The notes: generated from the sequence alone by a model not told the origin. A stretch of DNA of 45,143 nucleotides from Verrucomicrobiaceae bacterium (GCA_028293825.1 JAQGNY010000033.1:1-45143), one strand, 5' to 3'; shown: positions 18,972-34,607, numbered from the stretch's first letter. Numbers and translations are program-made.

Positions 18972-19883
18972 CTAAAGGCTTAGCAAGCGCAATTCGGGAT
19001 CGTCGATACTGCGATGCCACAACTCGTCGAACTGTGCGCTGTAATCTTCGGCCAGCGGTAAATTATTGTAGTCCGCCCAGGCTTTTTCCGGTTCTTTTAG
19101 CGAATAGCACAGCAGGCCGCGATTGTCTGCAATCAAAAAATTTTCTTTGATGGTGGCCGGTTCACAATCGGCGCGTCGCAAATGAATCGTGCTGCTGATG
19201 CGACGCTGTAACTCCACTAATTTATGGCCGCGCTCAACAATGGCATGTGCATCCAATACCAGAATGCGAATTTCGCTATAGCGACTGCGTCTGGCCAGCT
19301 GTGATAACGCATCGGCAAAAGCGCTGCTGTTGTAAAGCTCCGGGTCGAGTGTGTTGGACAAAAGTCGCAGCTGACGATGGCACTGTTGCGTTAAATCGAG
19401 CGCGATTTCGGCGCGATTGTTAACGGCGAAGCGTTCGCTGTCTTCGCCGAGCACGCGCTGAGCGCGCAACGTTAAGCGCATTGTGCGATGTGGAATGCCC
19501 GCGTCGAAAAATTCCGGGCCTTCGGCAATAAAGTCATGGCGCGCATAAAATGCGAGTGCGTGTGTTTGCGCGTGTAAATAAACTTCGCGCAATTGCGCAG
19601 CGCGCGCGGCTGCAATAACTTGTTTCAATAGCGCCGAGCCGATGCGTTGGTTGCGCGTTTGTGCAAGGACCGCCATGCGCCCGATATGGCCTGAGCGCAA
19701 CATGCGAGCTGTGCCGACCGGCTGAGCATCGATAAGCGCGAGCCAGTGTTGCGCGATTTCATCTTCGCCATCCCATTCCAGCTCGGCGGGAACGCGTTGC
19801 TCTTCGATAAAAACGCGACGACGAATTTCAGCGAGTGCATCGCTGTCGCGCAACCACGTAGCAGGGCGAATCTCAATCGTCAT
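18972..19883 (-). CDS. GNAT-family N-acetyltransferase fused to a C-terminal domain of unknown function
   Basis: 303 residues. The first 140 form a GNAT acetyltransferase like the ElaA/YjcF group: RRVFIEEQRVPAELEWDGED, then acetyl-CoA-binding QTRNQRIGSALLKQVI, then HAQTHALAFYARHDFIAEG and IPHRTM near the fold end. Residues about 150-303 form a second domain (LRLLSNTLDPELYNSSAFADAL, RILVLDAHAIVERGHKLVEL, FLIADNRGLLCY) whose pattern looks like a half phospholipase-D-like fold, without an obvious HKD motif. The target is unknown. The start overlaps the 3' end of roxA by 11 bases, so the two are translationally coupled. Confidence 0.75.
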   Translation of the reverse strand: MTIEIRPATWLRDSDALAEIRRRVFIEEQRVPAELEWDGEDEIAQHWLALIDAQPVGTARMLRSGHIGRMAVLAQTRNQRIGSALLKQVIAAARAAQLREVYLHAQTHALAFYARHDFIAEGPEFFDAGIPHRTMRLTLRAQRVLGEDSERFAVNNRAEIALDLTQQCHRQLRLLSNTLDPELYNSSAFADALSQLARRSRYSEIRILVLDAHAIVERGHKLVELQRRISSTIHLRRADCEPATIKENFLIADNRGLLCYSLKEPEKAWADYNNLPLAEDYSAQFDELWHRSIDDPELRLLSL

Positions 19884-21021
19884 CGGCGAATACCAAGCTT
19901 CCTTGATTGAATAATGCGGTGAGCAATTCGATCGTTGCCGATGAGTTCAATAAATCGGTATCGGTGGCAACGATGGTATTTGCGCACAGTGTTTCGACGA
20001 AATTGTTTAGTGCGGGTGCGAAATTTTGCGGCTCGCCATCGACAAATAATTGTATGCGATCATCGTCGCGTACAAATGCAAAACGGCTGGTCGGGTTGCG
20101 CAACAAAATCTCCCCGCGCTGCAGATGCTTCAACAGCTGCGACGTGGTCAGTGCTTTTTCGGGTTTGATATCGTCGTCGACATATTTGCGCGATGTTGAG
20201 TAACAGCCGAACCAACTGCGAAAACTATCGGCATCGAGCAGTTTATCCGCGACCATTTGCTGCAGATTTTTTAGCGCTTCGGCGGAAATCTCACCGCTGT
20301 TTTTTGCCGCGGCAAGTCCGGGGTCACTGTAGCGATCGTCGTCAGTCAATGTGCCGAGCACGTAGTCGCAGAAATTTGCCACCAAATCGCCGCGCGCGGG
20401 CGCGCGAAAGCCGACCGAGTACGTCATGCAGTCTTCGCTCACGGCTACGCCGTTGTGGGCGTAGCGCGGCGGCAGATACAGAATGTCGCCTGGCTCGAGT
20501 AACCATTCTTCAGTGGCTTTGAAGCGTGCGAGCAAGCGCAATTCGTCATGTGGTAGTAGTGGTGTGGTTTCGTCGCATAGCGCGCCGATTTGCCAGCGGC
20601 GCGTGCCCAAGCCTTGAATCAGAAAGACATCGTATTGATCGAAATGCGCACCGACGCCACCGTTCTCGGCGGCATAGCTCACCATTACGTCGTCGATGCG
20701 CCAATTGGGGATAAAGCGAAACGCGTCGAGTAAATCGGCGACGTCCGGCACGAAGTGATCGACGGCCTGCACCAGCAAGGTCCATTCGGCTTTCGGCAGA
20801 GTGGCAAAACGCGCTTCCGGGATCGGGCCGTGTTCGACCTTCCACTGCGGACGCTGCTGAATCACTAATCGCGACTCCACTTCTTCTTCGCAGGCAAGGC
20901 CAGCGAGCTCGTCGGGATCGAGCGGGTTGATCCATTCCTGCCACGGATTTTTGATCAGCAGCGGTTTTTGCTGCCAGTAATCGCGCAGAAATAATTCGAT
21001 ATCAAAGTTTTCGAGTTGCAT
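19873..21021 (-). CDS. roxA: Ribosomal protein uL16 arginine 3-hydroxylase (RoxA/YcfD), JmjC-like cupin
   Basis: Fe(II)/2-oxoglutarate oxygenase which in E. coli (YcfD) hydroxylates an arginine of ribosomal protein L16. 382 residues. The iron ligands are visible: H126 and D128 in GAHFDQYDVF and H189 in LYLPPRYAHNG. The N-terminus LENFDIELFLRDYWQQKPLLIKN is the conserved family start, and VSYAAENGGVGAHFDQYDVF surrounds the active site. A helical dimerisation and winged-helix-like region follows (about 220-382). Same length class as E. coli (373). Between purB and the GNAT gene, all leftward. Confidence 0.92.
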   Translation of the reverse strand: MQLENFDIELFLRDYWQQKPLLIKNPWQEWINPLDPDELAGLACEEEVESRLVIQQRPQWKVEHGPIPEARFATLPKAEWTLLVQAVDHFVPDVADLLDAFRFIPNWRIDDVMVSYAAENGGVGAHFDQYDVFLIQGLGTRRWQIGALCDETTPLLPHDELRLLARFKATEEWLLEPGDILYLPPRYAHNGVAVSEDCMTYSVGFRAPARGDLVANFCDYVLGTLTDDDRYSDPGLAAAKNSGEISAEALKNLQQMVADKLLDADSFRSWFGCYSTSRKYVDDDIKPEKALTTSQLLKHLQRGEILLRNPTSRFAFVRDDDRIQLFVDGEPQNFAPALNNFVETLCANTIVATDTDLLNSSATIELLTALFNQGSLVFADDD

Positions 21022-21070
21022 ACAAGGCCTTGGCGAGAAGGGAGCCAGTCATCGAGCGTTCGATTTTATC

Positions 21071-21100
21071 CACGCCGCATTTTGAAAATAACGCGGCGTG
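21071..21100 (-). terminator. Hairpin downstream of purB
   Basis: Arms CACGCCGC (21071-21078) and GCGGCGTG (21093-21100), a perfect 8-bp stem with an AT-rich loop, 39 bases after purB ends. No strong U-tract follows on the minus strand, so it is a weak terminator or mRNA-stabilising hairpin between purB and roxA. Confidence 0.5.
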
Positions 21101-21138
21101 TTCGCGAGCTCTTTCCGACGACCGGTTCGAGTGACGAA

Positions 21139-23191
<2,053 letters not shown>

Positions 23192-23195
23192 GCGG

Positions 23196-24287
23196 TCAGT
23201 GATCCAATGCCTGTTCGATAATGCCGCCGCCAAGACAGCGGTCATCGAGATAAATAACAGCCGATTGGCCTGGAGTTATCGCACGCTGCGGTTGATCGAA
23301 CTGCATCCGATAACCCTCGGTGGTGGCGCTGAGCACACAATCCTGATCGGCTTGTCGGTAGCGTGTTTTCACGGTGCAGCGCAGCGGCAGCTCCGGTTCA
23401 ACACCGGATATCCAATGAATCGAACCGAGCGTGAGCGCCGATTTATAAAGGCGCGGGTGATCGGTGCCTTGGGCTACGATCAAACGATTGCGCGCTAAAT
23501 CTTTATCGACCACGTACCACGGCGCATCGCCGCCGCCGTGAATGCCGCCGATACCGAGCCCTTGCCGCTGGCCAATGGTGTGATACATCAGGCCGTGATG
23601 TTTGCCGATGATATGTCCAGCGACGGATTCAATATCGCCGGGTTGTGCGGGCAGATAGCGTTGCAAGAAATCCTTGAAGCGGCGCTCGCCGATAAAGCAG
23701 ATGCCGGTCGAATCTTTTTTATCATGCGTGATCAGTTGATGCTCGCGCGCGATTTCGCGCACGCGCGCCTTGGGTAATTCACCAACAGGAAATAATGTTT
23801 TCGCGAATTGCGCGCCGCCGACGGCGTGCAGAAAATAGCTTTGGTCCTTGTTCGGATCGAGGCCTTTCAGTAGCTCGGCGTTATTGTCGACTGAGCGTTG
23901 CCGCGCGTAGTGTCCGGTCGCGATAAAGTCCGCGCCGAGTTCGATGGCGTAATCCAGAAACGCTTTGAATTTGATTTCTTTGTTGCAAAGAATATCGGGA
24001 TTGGGCGTGCGACCGGCACCGTATTCGGCGAGAAAATGCTCAAACACGCGATCCCAATATTCGGCAGCGAAATTCGCCGTGTGCAGGCGAATGCCAATGC
24101 GATCACACACGGCTTGGGCGTCGGCGAGATCGGTGCGCGCTGTGCAATATTCGGTGCCGTCGTCTTCGTCCCAATTCTTCATGAACAGGCCTTCGACGCG
24201 ATAACCCTGTTCGAGCAGCAATACTGCTGCTACGGACGAGTCGACGCCGCCGGACATACCGACGATGACGTGTTTGTCTGCATTCAT
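23196..24287 (-). CDS. mnmA: tRNA 2-thiouridine(34) synthase MnmA
   Basis: Puts sulfur on U34 of tRNA-Lys, -Glu and -Gln, with sulfur relayed from IscS via Tus proteins. 363 residues from ATG 24287 ([14 protein letters not shown]); an in-frame extension of 19 residues upstream is not conserved. The PP-loop SGGVDSS is at 12-18, [17 protein letters not shown] follows, the catalytic cysteines are in [11 protein letters not shown] and [11 protein letters not shown], and KDQSYFL and [16 protein letters not shown] are typical. Upstream of hflD, the E. coli and Pseudomonas arrangement. Confidence 0.96.
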   Translation of the reverse strand: MNADKHVIVGMSGGVDSSVAAVLLLEQGYRVEGLFMKNWDEDDGTEYCTARTDLADAQAVCDRIGIRLHTANFAAEYWDRVFEHFLAEYGAGRTPNPDILCNKEIKFKAFLDYAIELGADFIATGHYARQRSVDNNAELLKGLDPNKDQSYFLHAVGGAQFAKTLFPVGELPKARVREIAREHQLITHDKKDSTGICFIGERRFKDFLQRYLPAQPGDIESVAGHIIGKHHGLMYHTIGQRQGLGIGGIHGGGDAPWYVVDKDLARNRLIVAQGTDHPRLYKSALTLGSIHWISGVEPELPLRCTVKTRYRQADQDCVLSATTEGYRMQFDQPQRAITPGQSAVIYLDDRCLGGGIIEQALDH

Positions 24288-24344
24288 CGTATTTCTATCA
24301 ACCAATTTTCGGTTCAACTTTTGCGGCACGATCAATCGTGGCAC

Positions 24345-24788
24345 TCAATTGTAAATAAGCGACAACGGGTAGCGATGCCCGCTGCGAAATTGCTCGATGG
24401 TTTTAATGACCATTGGGCTGCGCATGCGCGGCGCCAGCGTGAGAATCTCTTCGTAGCTCAGCCAAACTGCGCGTTCGATTCCCTCGTCCAGCGGACGCGC
24501 TGGATCGTGTTGCAATGGTTTGCCGTGAAAACTGTGACGGCAATAGGTAACGCCATTAGCGGGCGCGGTATACAGCGAAAACCCGATCAGACCAAGAATC
24601 TCGACGCTCCAGCCGGTTTCTTCCAGCGTTTCGCGCGCGGCGGCCTGAATCAAATTTTCGTCGCGCTCTAGATGTCCGGCCGGTTGGTTAAATACGAGCT
24701 TTCCTTCGGCGTATTCCTCAACCAATAAAAAGCGGCCTTGGTCTTCGACAACAGTGGCGACAGTGACGTGGGGATACCAAAAGCTCAT
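24345..24788 (-). CDS. nudJ: Nudix hydrolase, NudJ-like
   Basis: Pyrophosphohydrolase of the NudJ/YmfB type, which in E. coli acts on HMP-PP and nucleoside di- or triphosphates. 147 residues from ATG 24788 (MSFWYPHVTVATVV), chosen because GGA lies eight bases before it; two upstream in-frame ATGs are possible. The Nudix box GHLERDENLIQAAARETLEE followed by TGW has all the metal-binding glutamates. The tail SGHRYPLSLIYN resembles E. coli NudJ. Between mnmA and rluE, as in E. coli. Confidence 0.87.
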   Translation of the reverse strand: MSFWYPHVTVATVVEDQGRFLLVEEYAEGKLVFNQPAGHLERDENLIQAAARETLEETGWSVEILGLIGFSLYTAPANGVTYCRHSFHGKPLQHDPARPLDEGIERAVWLSYEEILTLAPRMRSPMVIKTIEQFRSGHRYPLSLIYN

Positions 24789-24834
24789 TGCGGACATCCG
24801 AATACAAAATCGATGCAATTTGAACGAGGCGGCA

Positions 24835-25431
24835 TTATACGCGTCGCCGCAGGTGTTTCGCCGTGCGTATTGTTGTTGGCGCTGGCTGACTCGTGATAGT
24901 TAATTCTTGCCACCTGCCCGGCTGTAAATTGTTCAGATTCCAATCGCCGATGGCGTAGCGAATTAACCGCAATGTCGGTAATCCAACGGCGGCGGTCATG
25001 CGCCGCACTTGCCGATTGCGGCCTTCGCTAATAATGATTTCGAGCCAATGTGTTGCAATCGACAGGCGCTCGCGAATTGGTGGATTGCGCGGCCACAACG
25101 CCGGCGCTTCGATCAATTTAATTTGCGCGGGTAGCGTCGGGCCGTCATTCAGCATCACGCCAGCGCGCAGTTGAGTCAGTGCATTCTCATTGGGATTACC
25201 TTCCACCTGGACCCAATAAGTTTTTGGCAATTTATGTTTTGGATGTGCAATGCGATGTTGCAGCGCGCCATCATCCGTTAACAGCAATAATCCTTCGGAA
25301 TCGTAATCGAGTCGACCCGCCGGATAAATGTTTGGGGCATCGATAAAATGCGCGAGCGTTTGTTTATCGCCGCTGGCTGAAAACTGCGACATCACGCGAA
25401 ATGGTTTGTTGAATAAAATCAGCCGGCTCAT
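24835..25431 (-). CDS. rluE: 23S rRNA pseudouridine synthase, RluE-like
   Basis: RsuA-family pseudouridine synthase. E. coli RluE makes pseudouridine 2457 of 23S rRNA. 198 residues, no S4 domain, as for RluE. It opens [17 protein letters not shown]; the catalytic aspartate is D42 in [23 protein letters not shown] and [23 protein letters not shown] follow. Position next to nudJ and icd agrees with E. coli. The site specificity is inferred from family and context. Confidence 0.9.
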   Translation of the reverse strand: MSRLILFNKPFRVMSQFSASGDKQTLAHFIDAPNIYPAGRLDYDSEGLLLLTDDGALQHRIAHPKHKLPKTYWVQVEGNPNENALTQLRAGVMLNDGPTLPAQIKLIEAPALWPRNPPIRERLSIATHWLEIIISEGRNRQVRRMTAAVGLPTLRLIRYAIGDWNLNNLQPGRWQELTITSQPAPTTIRTAKHLRRRV

Positions 25432-25451
25432 TAATCAGTGAAATCGTTCCG

Positions 25452-25479
25452 AAAAAGAAACCCCGGCTTTCACCGGGGT
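25452..25479 (-). terminator. Rho-independent terminator after icd
   Basis: Arms CCCCGG (25461-25466) and CCGGGG (25473-25478) with a 6-base loop; read leftward, the stem is followed by TTTCTTTTTC. It lies 50 bases after the icd stop and 20 before the rluE start, so rluE needs its own promoter or read-through. Confidence 0.85.
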
Positions 25480-25531
25480 CGTTGCGATAGCGCGTAATTA
25501 ACAGCGTTTGGGGCGGCGTTTAGAGCCGCAA

Positions 25532-28298
<2,767 letters not shown>

Positions 28299-28577
28299 TT
28301 AGAGTTCTAGCGCGTGTACATTTTCTTGTTCGAGGGCTGTGGGATGCTTGGATTCAAGTTCCGGGGTTTGTTGTCCCAGCGCTTGAATCTTGCAAGCGTG
28401 CAGACCCTTGGGGCCGGCCTCTGCTTCGAACTGTACGGTTTGCCCGGCTTTGAGCGTTTTATACCCATCCATATCTATCGCGGAGTAATGAGCGAAGATA
28501 TCGCTGTCGCCATTGGCCGGTAAAATGAAGCCGTAGCCCTTAGTATTATTGAACCACTTGACGGTACCTGTTTGCAT
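28299..28577 (-). CDS. cspD: Cold-shock-domain protein, CspD-like
   Basis: Single-stranded nucleic-acid-binding protein; E. coli CspD inhibits replication in stationary phase. 92 residues from ATG 28577 (MQTGTVKWFNNTKGYGFILP), which has AGGAAGGG about eight bases upstream. The RNP motifs are KGYGFI and DIFAHYS. DGYKTLKAGQTVQFEAEAGPKG is typical of CspD rather than CspA. The cold-shock domain is about 67 residues, followed by an acidic 25-residue C-terminal tail that E. coli CspD (74) lacks. Divergent from clpS, the same placement as in E. coli. Confidence 0.92.
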   Translation of the reverse strand: MQTGTVKWFNNTKGYGFILPANGDSDIFAHYSAIDMDGYKTLKAGQTVQFEAEAGPKGLHACKIQALGQQTPELESKHPTALEQENVHALEL

Positions 28578-28778
28578 AGCAAGGCCCTTCCTAATACGCT
28601 CCCCCCGGAGCAAACTCATTGGCGCCCAGCGTCAGGGTAAATTGCGCTGGAGCTCAATGATCAAAATTCGATCTGTTTAAACATTTTTTGATCAGTAGTC
28701 AAGCGAGTTTCTAGCCGTTCCGAGGAGCGCGAAGTATGATGATGGCGTGGTTTTTGAATCCTCAGATTTAGAGGTTTG

Positions 28779-29147
28779 GTGGGAAAGGTGAAAAATCTTC
28801 GACTAACATTAGGCATGGGCGACGAATCCCATGACGAATCGGATAACGACAGTGGGCTTGCGGTTCAGGAAGCGAAGCCGCAATTAAAACCACCGTCAAT
28901 GTATCAAGTGGTATTGCTAAACGATGACTACACCCCGATGGAGTTTGTCGTAGAAATACTGGAACAGTTTTTCAGCATGGGACGCGAGCAGGCGACACAA
29001 GTAATGCTGGCTGTACACACGCAGGGGAAGGGAGTCTGTGGCATATTTACCCGAGATATCGCTGAAACCAAATCGGCTCAGGTGAATCAATATGCTAGAG
29101 ATAACCAGCATCCGTTGTTATCCGAAATCGAAGCGCTAGATGACTAG
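28779..29147 (+). CDS. clpS: ATP-dependent Clp protease adaptor ClpS
   Basis: Recognises N-degrons (N-terminal Leu, Phe, Tyr, Trp) and delivers them to ClpAP. 122 residues from GTG 28779; TTG 28776, GTG 28788 and ATG 28815 are other in-frame starts and I cannot decide firmly (GAGG lies at 28771). The N-terminal 35 residues are acidic and variable. The core runs from [25 protein letters not shown], with the N-degron-binding N-D-D cluster, to [15 protein letters not shown] with the pocket histidine. The clpA gene follows after 26 bases. Confidence 0.94.
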   Translation: MGKVKNLRLTLGMGDESHDESDNDSGLAVQEAKPQLKPPSMYQVVLLNDDYTPMEFVVEILEQFFSMGREQATQVMLAVHTQGKGVCGIFTRDIAETKSAQVNQYARDNQHPLLSEIEALDD

Positions 29148-29173
29148 TGCAGTAGGCATGTCGAGGTAGTCGT

Positions 29174-31447
29174 ATGCTAAGCAAAGACCTTGAGGTCACC
29201 CTGAATCAGGCTTTCAAAGGTGCTCGGTTAAAGCGTCATGAATTTATGACGGTTGAGCATTTACTGTTGGCGCTGATTGACAATGAAACGGCTGCCAAAG
29301 TGTTACGCGCGTGTGGCGCTGATTTGGGAAAGTTGCGCGTTGATTTGACAGATTTTGTCGATTCAACGACGCCGTTAATTCCCGACGGCGATCCGCATCG
29401 AGAGACGCAACCTACGCTTGGGTTTCAGCGGGTGTTGCAGCGCGCGGTATTCCATGTGCAATCCTCCGGCAAAAAAGAAGTTACTGGCGCGAATGTGCTG
29501 GTTGCGATTTTTAGCGAGCAGGAAAGCCAAGCAGTTTATTTCTTGAAGCAGCAGAGCGTCGCGCGCTTAGATATCGTCAATTTCATTACACACGGTATTT
29601 CGAAAGTCGCAGACAGCGGTTCTTCCGATCACGGTCTCGATCACAGTCGCGAGCAGTCCGATGAAGAGCAAACCGGTACTGAGTCGGAGCGCAGTCCGCT
29701 TGACGCTTATGCGACCAATTTGAACGAAGAGGCACGCTCAGGCCGGATCGATCCGTTAGTCGGTCGATTGGACGAAGTTGAGCGTGTCGCACAAATTCTT
29801 ACGCGTCGGCGCAAAAATAATCCGCTGTTAGTAGGCGAGTCCGGTGTCGGTAAAACGGCTATCGCTGAAGGCTTAGCCAAGTTGATTATCGATGGCGAGG
29901 TTCCCGAGATTCTCAAAGAGAGCGTGGTTTATTCACTCGACTTAGGTTCTTTGTTGGCGGGCACTAAATATCGCGGCGATTTCGAAAAACGTTTTAAAGG
30001 CTTGTTGGCGGATTTGAAAAAGCGGCCTCACGCTATTTTGTTCATCGACGAAATTCACACGATTATCGGTGCCGGCGCTGCCTCCGGTGGTGTTATGGAT
30101 GCGTCGAATCTATTGAAGCCGTTGCTGACGTCGGGACAGATGCGTTGTATCGGTTCCACTACTTTTCAAGAGTACCGCGGTATTTTCGAGAAAGATCGCG
30201 CGTTGAGTCGCCGTTTTCAGAAGGTCGATATCTCTGAGCCGAGCGTTGACGACACGTACCACATTTTACGTGGCCTTAAAAGTCGGTTCGAAGAGCATCA
30301 CGGTTTACGTTATACCGACAAGGCGCTGCAATCGGCGGCGGAGTTATCGGCGCGTTACATCACCGATCGTTTTCTGCCGGATAAGGCTATCGACGTGATT
30401 GACGAGGCGGGTGCCTATCAACAACTGCAGCCGGTGAGCAAGCGCAAGAAGGTTATTAACGTCACCGAGATCGAAGCAGTTGTGGCTAAGATTGCTCGGA
30501 TTCCACCGAAATCTGTATCGTCGGATGATCGCGAAGCCCTGCAAAAACTTGAAGACAATCTGAAAATGGTTGTATTCGGTCAGGACGACGCGATCGCGGC
30601 CTTGGCGACGTCGATCAAGCTTGCGCGCGCCGGATTAAAACCGGTTGAGAAGCCAATCGGTTCGTTTTTACTAGCAGGTCCGACCGGCGTTGGTAAAACG
30701 GAAGTCAGCCGGCAATTGGCGAAAATTCTCGGGCTGGAGCTGATTCGTTTCGACATGTCGGAATATATGGAGCGACACACCGTTTCGCGATTGATCGGCG
30801 CACCGCCTGGATATATTGGTTTTGATCAGGGGGGGCTGTTAACTGATGCGGTGACGAAACATCCGCATAGCATTGTGCTGCTCGATGAAATCGAGAAAGC
30901 GCATCCTGAGGTGTTTAATCTGCTGTTACAGGTAATGGATCACGGCACATTGACGGATAACAATGGGCGCAAAGCGGATTTTCGCAATGTGATTCTAGTG
31001 ATGACGACGAACGCGGGTGCCGAGAATGTGAGCCGTCGCAGCATCGGTTTCTCCGAGCAGGACCATACGACCGATGCGATGGAAGTGATCAATCGTATGT
31101 TCACGCCGGAGTTTCGCAACCGACTCGACAGCATCATCACCTTCAAGCCGTTGCCGGAAATTGTCATCCTCAACGTTGTCGACAAGTTTTTGGTTGAGTT
31201 GCAGCAACAGCTTGACGATAAACGTGTGCACTTGGTGGTCGACGATGCCGCGCGGCGTTGGTTGGTACAAAAAGGCTACGATAAAAATATGGGCGCTCGA
31301 CCAATGGCGCGCGTCATTCAGGAGCATATCAAAAAGCCTTTGGCCGAAATGGTGCTATTTGGCGCATTGGCGGAGGGAGGTGGCACGGTGCATGTTGAGT
31401 TGAGTGACGACAAACTCGAATTGGTGGCCGAGCCTACTCAAAAATAA
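29174..31447 (+). CDS. clpA: ATP-dependent Clp protease ATP-binding subunit ClpA
   Basis: Hsp100 unfoldase that feeds ClpP, with ClpS as adaptor. 757 residues, E. coli length. Two Clp-N repeats (about 1-145), a short acidic linker, the first AAA+ module with [13 protein letters not shown] and Walker [10 protein letters not shown], the second with [13 protein letters not shown] and [13 protein letters not shown]. The ClpP-binding loop reads [11 protein letters not shown]: an IGF tripeptide where E. coli ClpA has IGL. C-terminal D2-small domain [19 protein letters not shown] is typical. A bidirectional terminator follows. No clpP gene is in the window. Confidence 0.97.
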   Translation: MLSKDLEVTLNQAFKGARLKRHEFMTVEHLLLALIDNETAAKVLRACGADLGKLRVDLTDFVDSTTPLIPDGDPHRETQPTLGFQRVLQRAVFHVQSSGKKEVTGANVLVAIFSEQESQAVYFLKQQSVARLDIVNFITHGISKVADSGSSDHGLDHSREQSDEEQTGTESERSPLDAYATNLNEEARSGRIDPLVGRLDEVERVAQILTRRRKNNPLLVGESGVGKTAIAEGLAKLIIDGEVPEILKESVVYSLDLGSLLAGTKYRGDFEKRFKGLLADLKKRPHAILFIDEIHTIIGAGAASGGVMDASNLLKPLLTSGQMRCIGSTTFQEYRGIFEKDRALSRRFQKVDISEPSVDDTYHILRGLKSRFEEHHGLRYTDKALQSAAELSARYITDRFLPDKAIDVIDEAGAYQQLQPVSKRKKVINVTEIEAVVAKIARIPPKSVSSDDREALQKLEDNLKMVVFGQDDAIAALATSIKLARAGLKPVEKPIGSFLLAGPTGVGKTEVSRQLAKILGLELIRFDMSEYMERHTVSRLIGAPPGYIGFDQGGLLTDAVTKHPHSIVLLDEIEKAHPEVFNLLLQVMDHGTLTDNNGRKADFRNVILVMTTNAGAENVSRRSIGFSEQDHTTDAMEVINRMFTPEFRNRLDSIITFKPLPEIVILNVVDKFLVELQQQLDDKRVHLVVDDAARRWLVQKGYDKNMGARPMARVIQEHIKKPLAEMVLFGALAEGGGTVHVELSDDKLELVAEPTQK

Positions 31448-31459
31448 ATCGCTGTAAAC

Positions 31460-31488
31460 AAAAAGCCCGCTTAACGGCGGGCTTTTTT
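31460..31488. terminator. Bidirectional terminator between clpA and infA
   Basis: Stem GCCCGC (31465-31470) and GCGGGC (31477-31482), loop TTAACG, flanked by an A-run on the left and a T-run (31483-31488) on the right, so it works in both directions between the convergent clpA and infA transcripts. Confidence 0.92.
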
Positions 31489-31519
31489 ATGTCGATGTTT
31501 TAGCTATTTGAGTTAAAAA

Positions 31520-31738
31520 TTAACGCGCGCGATAAGTGATGCGACCTTTGGTCAGGTCGTATGGGGTCAGTTCTACTTTCACTTTGTCCCCGGTAAGAAT
31601 TCGAATGTAGTTCTTGCGCATTTTTCCAGAAATATGAGCGGTCACTACGTGGCCGTTTTCCAGCTTGACCCGGAACGTGGTATTGGGAAGCGTGTCGATT
31701 ACTTCACCTTCCATTTCGATCTGGTCTTCTTTCGACAT
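31520..31738 (-). CDS. infA: Translation initiation factor IF-1
   Basis: Small OB-fold protein binding the 30S A site at initiation. 72 residues, exactly the E. coli length: [20 protein letters not shown], then [21 protein letters not shown] and [26 protein letters not shown] ribosome site is about ten bases upstream. Last gene of a leftward cluster trxB-aat-bpt-infA, as in Pseudomonas. Confidence 0.99.
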   Translation of the reverse strand: MSKEDQIEMEGEVIDTLPNTTFRVKLENGHVVTAHISGKMRKNYIRILTGDKVKVELTPYDLTKGRITYRAR

Positions 31739-31850
31739 GCAGGACTTACCTCTAAATCACCCGTGCGCAGGCGATGGAAAATGGACCGGTCTAAAAAGTC
31801 GGCGCATTTTGCCCTAATCGGGGGGTTTACGCAAAAGTTCATTTTAACGA

Positions 31851-32558
31851 TCAGGTCATCGCGACCCAGCGGTTGTTAACAAGTAGCTCAATGGGGCGGT
31901 AATCGATTTTGTAGGACATCTTACGGCACTGCTTGATCCAGTAGCCTAAATAAATATGTGGCAGGCCAAGTTCCTGTGCATGTTGAATTTGCCACAGCAC
32001 CGCATACACGCCGAGGCTGCGCGCTTTAATATCGGGGTCGAAGAAACTATAAATCGCCGATAGTCCATTGCTCATTACATCAACCACGGCGACGGCGAGT
32101 AAGGTTTCTTGCTGATAAAAGCAGTAGTAATGCGTCAAATCCCATTCGCGCGTTAGGAATGAATCAAATTGCTGACGCGTCGGTGGGTACATATCGCCAT
32201 CGCGATGGCGGCCTTCAATGTAGCGCGCATACAAATCGTAATATTCATCGCCATTCAGCGCGGTGCGGTCGATCACGTGAAGATCGCTATTGCGGGTGAT
32301 TACGCGGCGCTGTCCGCGATTGGGTTTAAAGCGAGTGACTGGAATTCGCGCCGGAACACAAGAATTGCAACGTGCGCAGTGCGGGCGGTAAAGATGAGGG
32401 CCGCTGCGCCGAAAGCCCATTTCCGACAGTTGGCTGTACGCGGTGCTATCGATAGGAGCGGCGGGATCGATGAATAATGTCGTGGCTTGTTGATCGGGCA
32501 GGTAACTGCACGTATGTGGGTGCGTCGCAAAAACTTTAAGTGTCGAAAGAATCGTCAC
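31851..32558 (-). CDS. bpt: Aspartate/glutamate leucyltransferase (N-degron transferase Bpt)
   Basis: Transfers leucine from Leu-tRNA to proteins with N-terminal Asp or Glu, making a ClpS-recognised N-degron. 235 residues. Ate1/Bpt marks: CSYLPDQQATTLF, the cysteine cluster RPHCARCNSCVPARIPV, FSFFDPD-type YSFFDPDIKARSLGVYAVLWQI and LGYWIKQCRKMSYKI. GTG start with GAGG eight bases upstream. 13 bases after aat. Length and tail fit Bpt (leucyl-transferring) rather than eukaryotic arginyl-transferring Ate1. Confidence 0.95.
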   Translation of the reverse strand: MTILSTLKVFATHPHTCSYLPDQQATTLFIDPAAPIDSTAYSQLSEMGFRRSGPHLYRPHCARCNSCVPARIPVTRFKPNRGQRRVITRNSDLHVIDRTALNGDEYYDLYARYIEGRHRDGDMYPPTRQQFDSFLTREWDLTHYYCFYQQETLLAVAVVDVMSNGLSAIYSFFDPDIKARSLGVYAVLWQIQHAQELGLPHIYLGYWIKQCRKMSYKIDYRPIELLVNNRWVAMT

Positions 32559-32571
32559 CGCGAATGCCTCG

Positions 32572-33279
32572 TCATTCGATCCCTGTAAATTTCCATGTCA
32601 CTCCATTGACTGGCAGCTCTGTATCAGCGTGCTGTTCCAGTAACTGCAAATAATGGGTGCGAGTAATTTCGCGAGCGCCCATTGAGCGGAGATGATCACT
32701 GCCCAGCTGCGAGTCTATCACGGCAAAACCCCATTGCTGCAATTGCTGAGAGAGCTTAATTAATGCAATTTTCGATGCATTTTCGCTGCGGCTGAACATC
32801 GATTCGCCGCAAAAAATGCCGCCAATCGCCAGCCCATATAACCCGCCTATGAGTTTATCGTCGCGCCAAACTTCGATCGAATGTGCATGACCGAGTGCGT
32901 GAAGATCGCAATAGGCGTTGTACATGGCAGGCGTGATCCATGTTCCGGTGCGTTTTTCGGTGTAAGCGGCGCAACCGCGCATCACTGCAGCAAAATCTGA
33001 ATCCATGCGAATTTCAAAGTCAGCCTGCAGTAAAACCTTGCGCATGCTGCGCGAGATATGTAGCTGCTCGAGAAATAAAACGCCGCGCGGATCTGGAGAC
33101 CACCATAAGATCGGCTCTCCCTCCTGATACCACGGGAAAATACCGCGACGATAAGCGGCGAGAATGCGTTCGGGGCGAAGATCGCCACCGAAGGCGATTA
33201 AACCATTAGGCTCGCGCAACGCTTGCTGGATAGGCGGAAACCAAATTTCACTATCCAGCTGCGGCAGAGTAATTGGCAT
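32572..33279 (-). CDS. aat: Leucyl/phenylalanyl-tRNA-protein transferase
   Basis: Adds Leu or Phe to proteins with N-terminal Lys or Arg, marking them for ClpS-ClpAP. 235 residues, normal length. Conserved: LIAFGGDLRPERILAAYRRGIFPWY, ILWWSPDPRGVL, TWITPAMYNAYCDLHALGHAHSIEVW, LIGGLYGLAIGGIFCGESMFS and IDSQLGSDHLRSMGAREI. ATG start, 13 bases after trxB; 13 bases before bpt. Confidence 0.97.
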   Translation of the reverse strand: MPITLPQLDSEIWFPPIQQALREPNGLIAFGGDLRPERILAAYRRGIFPWYQEGEPILWWSPDPRGVLFLEQLHISRSMRKVLLQADFEIRMDSDFAAVMRGCAAYTEKRTGTWITPAMYNAYCDLHALGHAHSIEVWRDDKLIGGLYGLAIGGIFCGESMFSRSENASKIALIKLSQQLQQWGFAVIDSQLGSDHLRSMGAREITRTHYLQLLEQHADTELPVNGVTWKFTGIE

Positions 33280-33292
33280 TTTTACGGCCGGA

Positions 33293-34607
<1,315 letters not shown>

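Noticed and set aside
23898-24671. 257-codon open frame on the plus strand
   Set aside because: Covers mnmA and the Nudix gene in antisense, both well identified, and crosses their boundary.
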